From: Yamagishiella unicocca
Taxonomy: Eukaryota > Chlorophyta > Chlorophyceae > Chlamydomonadales > Volvocaceae
Direction: 5' to 3'
Assembly (NCBI GenBank): GCA_003116995.1
Contig: BDSL01000060.1
Location: 124,001 to 188,000, forward strand
Length of the DNA stretch: 64,000 bases
The notes under the pieces are model-generated. The model worked only from the letters and a program-made list of their open reading frames with translations, searched no databases and was not told the DNA's origin. Both the position numbers and the translations under genes were made by a program. Positions within the stretch are counted from its first letter, which is position 1, and each line of letters starts with the position of its first letter. This document shows, in pieces, positions 22,220 to 33,400 of the stretch.

Positions 22220-25200
22220 TCACTTGCCGCAGCCAAAGCAAGCCAGCAAGCCACCCCTGCGGGCCACCTGCCGCTTGCGCTGCGGCTCACTAGCAGCTGC
22301 CGTCTCGGCACCCTGATCCAGTTGTTTATCGGACGGAGCGCAGAGGGCTGCAACCTCAACCACTGCCGGGGACTGTGCCTCACCGAGGTCAGCAATGACG
22401 CTCGCCAGCTTTGCGTCGCTGCCTGCGGCCGCAGCTGCTGCGTCCTGTCCGTGTTGGTGGAGGTTGGGTGACACCGTGCCTGGCTCCGCATCGGGCAGGG
22501 CTGCGACGATTGGTAGCGATATGGTCCGGGGGAGCTCCTGCTCCCGCGGCCGAGGCTGTACATATGGGGCGGCAAAGACGGCAATTTGGCATCAGTACGC
22601 AACCTTATGAGGATGCTCGAAGGATGTTTGCCAGGAGCGAGGGAGGGCAGGAGCCTACCTAAGACGTAGTCCACAGGCCCGGTGGCGGCGTCTCCCAAGC
22701 GGAGATGCCCATCCCCACACAGCCCCAGCACATCCGGGAGTTCGGTTGCTGCACCCCGCCCCATCTGGCCTCACCTCTCTACTGCTCGACATTTGCGAAC
22801 CGCCCGCGGGGAGGAGGTCTGTGGGCGAAGGGCCGCCCGTGCTGCTGGGCCCTGCCGTCGACAAGGCAGCAGCGGCGATCGCGTCCGCGGAGCCCGGCAC
22901 CACCGCCGCCGCCGCCGCGGCAGGCACACCCGTGCCGCTGGCCGGCGCGGAGTTGCACCTCAGCTGCTTCGATCGCGGCGGTGGCCGCGGCGCCGCCGCG
23001 GTGGTGCGGCTCTCCGCCGCGCAGCTGCGCACCACGTCCCGGCGCCTCTCCGCCGCCTCCTTGAGCAGCTGCGCCACCGCGTCATGGCCCTTGCGCCGGG
23101 CCAGGTCGCAGGCCGTACGACCTGTCGTACACGGCGGCGATACACAAGCGGGCAGCTTGGCATGCATGCACCCATCGAACAAAGCTCGCGTGCCTATATT
23201 GGGGTATCGTGCGTGGCTTTCGCTTGGTCCCATGGTTGGATTTGCTCGTACAGCTCGATTACTCCTCCCCGCCCTTGACCCGGAACTGTTAAGGACGGCA
23301 GGTGCTGGTGCCGTCCTACCCTGGCTGCCTGCGGTCCTGGGTGACGGTTACTTCTCCGCTACTCACCGGTGCCGTCGCGAACCCCGGCGAAGGCCCCATA
23401 GTGCAGCAGCAGCTGCACCACTCCGAACGAGCCCGCCTCCGCCGCGTAGTGGAGGGCGGTGCGTCCGCCAGCTGCGGCGGCGGTGCCGCCAACGAACGCG
23501 CCAGCCAAAGCGCTGCGCACGCCGGGCATAGACGGCTGCGGGCCCTGCTGCTGCTGGGCGCTCTCCGTTGCATTGACGTCGGCTCCGTGCTCCTGAAATA
23601 TACAGCCCGTGGGTAAGCGTGTATGAGTGTACATGTATAGGCGCGCATTAGAAATCAACAAAATCGAAACACCCAGCCCCCCGACACCCAGCCCCCAGAA
23701 TGCAACACCGAACCAATGGGCAGTTGTGGTCGTGGTTGGTGGGGTATTTGAGTGGGCGCTCTACACCCCCAGCCACCCACCACTCCGCCAGCGCGCACTG
23801 CACCCCCAGTCACCCACCACAAGGTAAGCCACCCGGGCGATGTTTCCCAGCTGCGCCGCTTGCACGAGAGCCTTCATGCGGTTCGCGATCTGCGGCTGGG
23901 GCGCCGCGGATGGCCCAGACGGAGCACTGGCCGCATGGGCTGCGGGTTTCAACGGGATTTGGCAGGTCGAGAGGGTGGTGGCTCAGGTCCAAGGCCACGG
24001 CGGCGAACGAGGCACGAGGCGAGGATGTGTGGAGTGTTTGGGAGGTTATGGGAGGCTGGGTGTTGGCGGGACGCTGTTTCGCGCGGTTGGGTCGAAGGGG
24101 AGGTCAGGGCACCTCACGACTGCTAATGACCTTGTTCGATGTATGTAAAACAGCCCAACGCACCCCGCCGTGGAATCCTCTATTGTCGGTTCACCGTGTA
24201 CCCGCTACCCGCCGCACCCTGATTGCCCCTCCTTGCGCGCCCATACCCCAAGCCAAAACCCCTCCAGTCCCATTCTTACGTAACCGAACGTTAGCCGGCG
24301 GCACGCCATCAGCCCCGGGAGCCTCCACGCCTGATTGGAACCTCGTAACCGTCGCAGTGAAGCTGCTCTCGCTGCCAATGGAGCTGCCGCGTCGGTGCCG
24401 GCGAACCATGGAACCAGCCAGCGGCGGCAGCGAGGGCAGCACCAGGCGCCCCCCGGCCGTGCCTGCCGCCAGCGGCCCAGCATCTGCGTCCTGAAGCGCT
24501 GCTGGCCCCATCTCGGTCGCCGCCGATGCCGCCGCCGCGGTCAAAACGGCCGGCTGGGCGACCAGCATGTCGTGCAGCTGCCGTACGCCGTACTGTACTG
24601 CCAAGAGTAAGCGCTGGTACTCGCAAGGCGACATGACGTGCAGTGGTGTTCCGTCGACCAGCAACTGCCGTACAGCGGCGGCCGCTGATGCTGCGGCCGT
24701 CGTCGCCGCCCGCTTGCTCGACGTGCCGGCGGCGAAGTTGCCGCTGCTGCTCTTTAGGCCCCCAGCGCTGCCGGTGCAGGCAGAGCCGCCGCCGCCGTTG
24801 AAGGCAGAGGAGCCACCACCGCTGCTGGCGGCGTGGCGACCAACGCCGGGGTAGTACGTGCAGTTGGAGGAGATGATGTGGAACGCCAGGGGGCCGTCGT
24901 GCTGCTCTGCCGCCGCGATAACGGCGGCAAAGTGCTCAGCGGCCATGACTGCTAAGGGGACGCCCTTCTCCAGGCACTTGCGCACAGTGGCCGCGGTGGC
25001 GGCGGCCACCGACGGCGACGCGTGCATCTGCAGCGCCGGCGGTAGACTGGCCGGGCCCGAAGCAGCCGACGCGGATACATTGCGCGGCAGCGGCAGGCCG
25101 GGCAGCGGCAGGGGAACGTACGGCATCAATTGCAGCCGCACCCCCTCCCAGCCGCTACCGGGGATGATGGCGGCCGGGGGCCAGGCCGCGACAGCGCTTG

Positions 25201-28035
25201 CGACAGCCGCTGCGGCTGCGGTCGGTCCGCTGCCGGATAAGCCGTTGATGCCGCTCGGCCCGCTGCCGGGTAAGCCGTTGATGCTGTCCTGGCGGACGCC
25301 GCTGCTGGGCTTCTGCATCCCCGGCAGAGGCAGTAGCGTTCGCTGCGCGGCCGATTGGACGGCCTTCAGGTAGTCGGGCGTGAAGCCGTCGGCGCCGCCA
25401 GGGCCAGGACGGACCAGAATGTCCAGCCCCTTGCAGACCACCTCGCCGGTGTCGTCCGCCGCGCCGGCTTCAACCTTGTCCAGAACGGAGGCGGCGGACT
25501 GGCTGCTGCCAAAGCCCTGCACGCAGAGCTTAACAGACGCACCGTCGCCTTGCGAGGGCAGGCGCGGCTGCACAGTGGCCGAGCCGTCTGCCGTGTTGGC
25601 CAACTCCTCCTGGTCGAGGTTAAAAGGAGCGGGCGGCGGGTGCGTAAGGCTGGCTACCCTAAGCTAAATTTAGACGCCCAGCCGAACGCAAAAGAGCGTG
25701 AAGCTGAAACGCGATGATGAACAGTATCTGGGCTGATCGGAGTTGGGAAGGCCGGCAAGCGCCGTTTGGAGTGCTCTCTTTAACTTTTATATGCGGGTTC
25801 CGATCGTCCGCACGCATGACCCACAACCCTATCGCCGCGTGGACCTGACTGCAAAACAATCCCCCCTCCCGTCAACCCACCTGCCAGACAATCATTTGTG
25901 CAGCCGCGCCGCTCGTGCTGCTGCACTCGGCCAATTGGGTCGGCAGCTGCTGCTTGCATGACGTCTCTCCGGTGGTGTTCGTCAAGCTGGCCTGCGGCTC
26001 GCCCGACGGTATCAATGAGAAAAGGCTGTCGGTCCGAGGCACGGAGCTGCACATCTCCAACCCCCATGCAGTCAGCTGGGCGCAGCCGCCACTTCCGCAG
26101 CCATCGCCGCGGGCATCAGCACCCACGCTGGGTTTCGGAACAACGGGCCCAGGCGCTGACCTGGCGGCCGCGCCCCCGTACAGCGCATTGTACGACACGC
26201 ACCCGGAAGCATTGATCACCGCTCCCTCGAAGGGCGACAATGGTCGCCCGGTGTCGCCGGTGCTCGGTGTTGGCGAATAGTAGTAGAACTGCAGATCTAT
26301 CCCGCCAGGTGATTGCTGCGGTTGCCGGTGCTGCACGCTGTTACCTGCCGCCCCGCTGGGGGCAGGAGCTCCTGCGGCTACCAGCGGAGTCGCGGGACTT
26401 GAGGCCCTCGGGCCCTGACCTTCGCCAGTGACCATGCATGTAGCGCAGGTGGCAATGGCCACCGCGCTCTCGTACGGGCTGTCCGGCGACGCTACTGGCG
26501 CCATCGCTGCCTCCACCGCCGCCATCACAATGCCTAAATTACATGGGCGGTTGGCGCAGGTAACATTCACGCTCTGTGCAGCTTCTCCAGTTGACGTAGA
26601 TTCCGGGCACCCGCCTAATGCACTGCCGTCGGCGCCGGAGCCGCTGTGACCGGCCGCGGTTCCGTCAGCGTCGGAATGGCGGCCAGACTTTCCGCTGGCG
26701 ACCTTTTGCAGCACGGCGTCGCGGATCGCCACGAACTGGCGGTACAGCTGCTCTGGGGAGAGCGCCTGCGAGAAGGCGGGTGCCCGAGGAGGACAGGGAC
26801 AGCGCGGAGCGGCGCGCGACAGTGCGAGTTAGTGCGGATGTGAGAGGCAGGAGAGAGGAGCAAGGGATAGGGCGCGAGGCGCTGGTCATTGGTTGTATCG
26901 TGCACGGTGGGCCGCGGCCTCCTTACTCGGGTCCGCTATACGCCGAGGTTCGCCTGGGTCGCAACCGACACTGACGTCCACAGTTGCCCAGCCGCAACGC
27001 ACGGTATGGGCGTGCTTGCGGCGGCTGTGCGCTGAGATGAGATCTTGCATGCGAGTCCCCAGAAATCTCGCATGCAAGTCCCCATTTTTAATGCAGGTGC
27101 AGGTACGTTGCCCATCAGACGCCCCGTGACATGCGGCCGCGACGGCGATTGCAACTTGTGTGTGCGTTTGTGCAGGAGTGAGGCCGCCTGTTCAACTTTT
27201 AGGCCCGCTGCGCAGGCAGCAGGCACCGCCATTTAAGTTCACTGAAGCGCTGGCAAGGAGTTCGAGCCACCGTAGGGGCGAGTGGGACCGACCCACATCC
27301 TATCATGTCCATAGCTTCAGGCCAATCCCTTGTGCAGGGTTCCAAAAAGGGGTCCTTGGTAAGTTACACTTCGTACCCTATTGCGTCGCATTATTTAATT
27401 CATGATGCAAATTCGACCTGCGCATACACATGTGCAGGCCAGGACGGTCCTCAACCCATTTCAAGTCCTTCCCCGTTTTCCTAAACGCTCCACATCCTTA
27501 AGACTCTCACCTCAAGGCCTCCCGTGGTTACTGCACACTGCGGACCTGAACAGACGCCGGCCGCCCAGCTACACCGCCGCCGCCGCTGCCGCGGGGTAGT
27601 CATTCCCGCGGACGACGTGGCATCCGGTACGTTGCTGCTGGCTAGCCCATCTGCCGCTGTGTCCAGCTCCTCCTCTGGGATCCTGTCGTCGCACAGGGCG
27701 GCGCCGTGCCTGTTTTGGGGGCCAGCTCCGGGGTGATAGCACGGAGCTGCGTGCACGTTCATGGAAGTCGCTGGGGCACTGAGCTGCCTTTCATGTCTGA
27801 TGTCACCACCATAGGCGTTGGCTCTCACAAGGTTCCGAATCGTGTCGCCATTTACCGGCTTGCAGCGAGCGAATGTGCCGTCAACTGGAGTGATATCCTG
27901 GTTGTCATCTGAATATAAATAGATGCTATCAGCAGCAGCAAGCTGATGCTGAAAGGGAAAACTTTCCGGGGCCTCAGCTGGGCATGACGGCAAAACGGTC
28001 GTTGCGCGCGTCACGTCGCCAGCTTCTGAGGCCAT
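22220..28035 (-). CDS. Large ankyrin-repeat protein
   Basis: Seven exons (minus): 28035-27511, 26765-25881, 25609-24280, 23939-23818, 23592-23367, 23121-22775, 22555-22220. Every junction keeps phase; the total is 1,256 residues from ATG 28035 (MASEAGDVTRATTVL). The N-terminal 900 residues are largely disordered, with a basic RQRRRR patch (about 165) and a helix SPEQLYRQFVAIRDAVLQKV (about 178-197). Exons 4-6 encode ankyrin repeats: KALVQAAQLGNIARVAYLV-EHGADVNA, then GRTALHYAAEAGSFGVVQLL followed by LHYGAFAG, then GRTACDLARRKGHDAVAQLL. The tail ends GGLLACFGCGK, with cysteines that could be lipidated. Ankyrin repeats bind proteins, so a scaffold or regulator is likely, but the partner and process cannot be told. 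Joining the long exon 3 to the ankyrin exons rests on a strong GTAAGA donor and matching phase 1. Confidence 0.72.
27045..27077. repeat. Perfect 11-bp inverted repeat (hairpin) in intron
   Basis: TTGCATGCGAG (27045-27055) and its exact reverse complement CTCGCATGCAA (27067-27077), separated by 11 bases. Both arms are followed by TCCCC-type sequence. It lies in intron 27510-26766 of the ankyrin gene. Confidence 0.9.
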
Positions 28036-28550
28036 AATTAACGCAAGCTGCTCAAATAGATATCCTCCAGCCGTGTGTGCCGATATTGCTATGGTTCGGA
28101 CGCTGTAGAAGCAGCTTTGACCTGGGGACTTCAGGAGACGCGGAGTCAGCGCCTTTGCGCCAAGTCCCCGCTACAAGTTAAGCCTGCGCACGGTCATGCT
28201 GGTGCTGATCATGAAACGTAGGAGCTCCAGCAGAGGCGATGACGGCCTGGCCTGTGCGCGTGGCGTCAAACCATGTGCAACCGCAGCGTGAAGAAAGGAA
28301 AGCAGCTGATGTCTAGTTTTCCTAAGAATGGGCGCAACAGACCGTATTAGCTATAGGAATATGGCTAACGGTGTCAGCAATGTCGCCTTTGTGCACGTCT
28401 GCGCTCTGCCGCAGAGCCTCTGCGCAAGTACGCTGTAGCAATCCGGAATGGGCCAGGCCAGCTTCTATTATCTATATCATACCTTACTTCATTATTAACG
28501 ATGGAGAATGTACGATGAGCAGCAGACAGGGCACAGCCTCGCTCGCCTAA
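28036..28550. promoter_or_regulatory. Divergent 5' region of the ankyrin gene
   Basis: About 500 bases upstream of the ankyrin-gene ATG and of a tentative plus-strand gene. It is noticeably less GC-rich than the coding DNA. A short ATG frame at 28195-28293 has no recognisable content. No specific element is identified. Confidence 0.3.
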
Positions 28551-29890
28551 GTGGGAAGTTCCAGGGACAGCTCGCACCAGACTGCAAACTGTGATGTAAA
28601 AGGATTCGTCGTCTTCGTCAACAAAATTTTACGTGTTCCGCTAGCAGACTTCCGAAAAGGAGACCTTCGTCTACTCCTGCACGACATCAACTGCTGTACT
28701 ATTAGGGGAACCAAAACCACCTCAGGGTTGGCAAACTTCGGTGCTTTGCACATTCCCAACGGAATGAGGTATTATCTGCGTCATGTACTGTCAGCTAGTT
28801 CTGTAAGTTTCCTGTGCAGTCGGTTGTGTAGAGTTGGGCATCTCCCACGGTAGGTGCTGTGACGACTGTCCCCTGCCCAGTGATGATACATGGCGTGACA
28901 AGCTGTCAGCATTCCGTTACTGTTGCCTACCGGGTATTGACCCCTGCCACAGGCAGACCTTTTTGGATAGGCCACTTCGTCATTCCGTGATGCTCCGTGT
29001 CATTCATTGTATCATAAAGCAAGTGCTGCTGTGCGTGGATATGTGTAGATACAGGGGCTTACAGCGTTGCAGGATTCCCAGACGAATCATGGTAAGAGCA
29101 GGGGTAAGGGTAACAACAGGCAGCTGTGTGCAGGCAGGTGCGGCAGGTGCAGGTCAAGGGCTCTGGGAAATGCCGTTGAGCTGCGACGGGCAGGTCTAGG
29201 CGAACTGCAGGAAGGATTAGACGCCGCTACCGCCTGCTGTTTCTTCCTGCTCGGAATGGTATGCGCCCACCCACATCCTCGAGCTGGTCAACGAGGTCAG
29301 GGAACTCATGTTGCCAGATCCCGATCCACCTAGGACTACCCTAGGTGCACAGGCTACTGCCAACGTGGTATGCGCGAGCCTGCTGCAGGTACGAGGCACA
29401 GGATCAGTGGTGCAACCTGGTTTGTGGGGGTACGAGCGCCTGGCACTTGCGCATGGACGTTGCGGCAAAGTGTGGCTGAGCCGCGCGAGGGTGCATATAT
29501 GCAGACCTAGGATGCCGATGTTGTTAACTTCTGGCGAGAGCCTCCTCTGCTGCCAATCCTGCCCAATCCTGCCAGCCCATGTGGTTAGGATAGGCGCATG
29601 CAACTCCTAACCGATGCATAGCAAACCCCGATAAAGCCTCAAGATTGGAGATTGCTTATGGTTGGGGATGCACGCAACGGCTCAGGTTGAGATATGGTAT
29701 TGTTTCACACGCTAGCACGCTACCACACTGGCGACACTGCATCTATCGAGAGGTAACATCTTGTTCCTGGGCACAGGGCGGGCATATTATCGACGAGTCC
29801 GATGCCATTTCTGCCAAATACGCCGCAAGTGCAGCTGTGGGAATGGCTTGCGGCAAACGACTGACATTCAGTTGGTCTGTCCATGTATAA
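28551..29890 (+). CDS. Hypothetical multi-exon gene (tentative)
   Basis: Not recognised and incompletely modelled. Pieces that look coding: about 28590-28801 with GFVVFVNKILRVPLADFRKG and LRLLLHDINCC, ending at donor GTAAGTTT; a 19-base exon at about 29071-29089; about 29135-29258 with LGNAVELRRAGLGELQEGLD; then ELVNEVRELMLPDPDPPRTT ending at donor GTACGA (about 29389); and a last exon from about 29778 to the TAA at 29888-29890 (GGHIIDESDAISAKYAAS). Phases agree at several joins. Between the third and fourth pieces, however, only a 25-base GT-AG interval would connect the frames, too short for a normal intron. There may be a frameshift, so this could be a pseudogene. Codon usage is less GC-biased than the neighbours. 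Confidence 0.35.
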
Positions 29891-30493
29891 AATTCAGATG
29901 GACCCTGGCAGAAGAGATCGAGAAGCGCTGAAATCAGCCAAATACTTGTCACGGGCCCTGACAGCTAGTCCAGTGCTCCAGTCCACGGGCGTTGTCGTAC
30001 TGGAACAGGTCGCCTGGATGCCGAGTTGCCTACAACAGGTTATCGGGTACTATGCGACTTCATTGATAGTCATAATGTTGGAAATGTTTGCTTCTAGGTT
30101 GCCTTGATGCAGCCGATAGCAAGGCGAATTGTCCCTGCGCCTATCAGCGCTAGTTTCCTTCACAATCAGGACGTCAAAAAATTGATATTGTCGATCGGTG
30201 CGAGCTTATCGGCATGCAGTGGATGCCAGCGCTTCACTGTAAAGTCCCTTGCGTCGTGGCGGTTCGCGCGAGTACATTACCTTAACACTACTGAAACACG
30301 GCGCGCTATGCATTCCGTGGTGATCTCACAAGGATGCTCCCATCCGGGCGTCAGCCGCGCGTGTCCGTACCAGCAGCACCAGGCCCCCGACCTCCCCGCC
30401 AAGTGGCCATCGCTGATCCATCGCCCACATGTGACCACTGGCAGCGGCCACGCCTCTGAAAACCGACGCACAACGTTGCCTTCGCTGCGGGCA
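29891..30493. promoter_or_regulatory. 5' region of the RqcH-like gene
   Basis: The frame of the RqcH-like first exon stays open upstream to 30104 with further ATGs at 30107 and 30308, so the protein may start earlier. Composition shifts from AT-richer to GC-rich at about 30480, which is why 30494 is preferred. No clear promoter motif was found. Confidence 0.3.
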
Positions 30494-33400
30494 ATGACCT
30501 GCTTTGGCGCAGCCGCTGCTAGTGCTCCTGCGGCGACAGGTTTCCCCGCCATCGCTACGGCCCGCCTGGGGTTTCCTCCTCCTCCCGGGTCACCATGGGG
30601 TCGGAGGATCACGCATCAATCAGCTTCAGCCGCAGCCACTCGGGGCTCAGCCTCCGCTGCTGCCTCCGCCGCCGCCGCAGCGGCAGCGACGGACGCGCCA
30701 TCAGCTGCCGGCCGTCAGTCGGCCGCCACCAGTGGTGCGAGCAGCAGCGGCGGAGGCGGTGGCGGTAGCGGCAGCGACGTTCCCGTCCCTTCTCGGCTAC
30801 AGCAGGTGGACTACAGTGCGCTGGCCGCCAGCTGCTGGGAGCTGCGGGAGGGCTGGCTGCCAGCTAAAGTGGAGCAGGTGGGTTAGGCCAGGAAACGCGT
30901 GTTGGTCAGCAAAGGAGATGGGGAGCAGGTGGGTTGGGGGAATGCGGGCTGGGTAGCTGAAGATGACGCCGTGGGACGCACTGCGGGGCTGTGTGTGTTG
31001 TCAAGCCGCCTTTCGACCCACCGTCGGCTGCAAGCGAGTGTGTTGTATCGGTGAGCAGACAATCCGAGTAAGCTAAGTTTGGTCCGCGAAGGGGAACGTA
31101 AGGGGCCAGGAGAGGGATGAAGCAGAAGACGTTGCGAGGTTAGCGGATTGGGTCAGCGTGCGGGCGGGCGGGTGGGAGGGCTCAAGCAAGCGTTTCCCTG
31201 GCCTATCAGGGAAGCTACTGTTGCTGAAGGGGGTAAGCTAGGGCTCGGGTGCAGTGCCGTTTGGTTGGTAGTTGTGGACTGAGGGGCAGTTGGTAGTTGT
31301 GGCAATGAGGTTTTTGTTCGACAGCTCGTCGAGAGGGGACCGACCTGGTGTCGCCGCTGCCGGAAGGAAGACGTTCCTCCCGCGAATCGCGCGGCCTCAC
31401 GCTGCTTCCTAACATCCCTGCCTCCCTTAACATCCCCTAGCCGTCCCAATCCTGCGCACCCAATCCCCCGCTCGCTCGCCGCCCGCGACACGCCGCCCGA
31501 AAAACCAGCCGAACACCCCGGACATTCTCCACAACCGGGTATGTCTCGGACGTGCCCCCGGGATGCCCCAGGTGGCCATGCCGGACAAGACCAGCCTTTG
31601 CCTCCGCCTGCGTACGCCGTCCGACCAGGGGTGGCTGCGCGTGTCCTGGCACCAGGCGGCTGGCCGCCTCAACATGATGTCCCATGGGTCGCTGCCGGAG
31701 CGCGGCAACGCCTCAGAGCTTTACAGCCTGGGCGAGCAGGTGGGGGGGGCGCTCTTAAGGTCTGGCTCGGCCAACCGCATTCCTGGTTCCACTATCCCTT
31801 TTGTCGGCGCGCACAACCGCTTCAGTGCTCCGCAGCCGCTAGGGCGCCAGCGCTGCCAATCAACCAGCCCCCACGCATGCATACGGGATGTAACGCACAG
31901 CACGCTGTCCGTCTTCGTCGGGGCACTTCCAGCCTACTTTCCAGCATCCGCTGTCTGGGTTTGGCTTGGTGTCTGCAGCCTGATGCTGATTCACACTTGC
32001 GCCGCGCTGCATTCCCTACCTGACAACCCTAAGGAAGCCGTGTACAGGTTTGGTTCCCCGTTTCTCAGTCCATATGGCGTACATTTGCGTACGACGCAGG
32101 TTGGGGTCACGCAGCGAAATGTGGCTCTCACATGCGCCCCTGGTCGCCCCTAAATCCCGCGGCGCCCCCGATCTCAAGTCCTTCCGCTCCCTCGCAAACA
32201 CCTCGCCCCTAGCCCACACAAACCCTCACAAGCACCAACCCCTCGCCAGCACCAACCCCTAGCCCACACCAACCCCTCGCAAACACCAACCCCTAGCCCA
32301 CACAAACCCTCACAAGCACCAACCCCTCGCCAACACCAACCCCTAGCCCACACCAACCCCTCGCAAACACCAACCCCTAGCCCACACAAACCCTCTCGCG
32401 CACCCAGGTCCGCGATGTGCTGGTGGGCCTTGTGCTGGTGGGCGTGCGGCTGCCCGCCGCCTGGGAGCGGGTGGCCCAGCTGCAGTTCGGGGTGCGGCCG
32501 GGGGAGCCTCCCACGCACCACCTGTACTGCGAGGTCATGGCCAGGTGGGAGTAGTGAGGAGCGGCGCGGTGGTCATGTGAGCCGTGCTTGCCACGTGGCA
32601 CGTGTTTGTCATGTCCGTCACGTGGGAGGAGATCGTCCCGTGAGGCCAAGCAACCCTCGAGCCGGACATGCGGGCTGTTTGTGATGCGGGGGTGGGTGGG
32701 GAGGGGAGGGGAGGCCCGGTGCGGAGGCGGGTAGATGCGAGGACTGGGCTGGATGCAGGAATGTTGCGGTCACGTGCAGCCAAGATATCCGTTGTTGAGA
32801 TTTGTCTTGGTTAGTGAGCGTCAGCTTTAAGCTGAACACTTGGTTTATATTAATTTAGGCTACTAGGGCTGATAGGGCTGCTGGGGCTGATAGGGGTGTT
32901 CACGGGTGCCGGCGGAAAAGCAGTAACAATTGTTACAATGGGCCCCAGACCGTAAGGTAAAGCCGGGCGGAGCAACCGAAGTAAACGACGCCCAACAATC
33001 CCAGACAGGGGCCGGCGTGATTCCTGTCGTACCACTCTTCGGCCCTAATGTAGCCTCAACCCCCATTCGCCCACCTCTCCCACCCTCACCGCCGTCGCAG
33101 GTACAGCAACGTGATCCTGACGGGGGCGGCTGACGAGGTGCTTGCAGTGGCGTATCAGGTGAGGGTCGATGGGTGTACCAGGTGAGGGTGGGCAGCTGAG
33201 GAAACTCGTGTCAGTACAAGTGAGGTGGGTGGTGGCTTTGAACGAAGCTTCGCCGCCACCGGACATCTGTGGAAGCCGGGGGGGGGCGTGTATAAGAGAA
33301 TCCGCGAATCCACGGCCGACAAATTGAGGGGGCCCAACCAGCGGGGGGGTCCAATCAGCGTCCCAGAGCCCGGGACCCCGGTGCTGGGGCGCCAAGTTTG

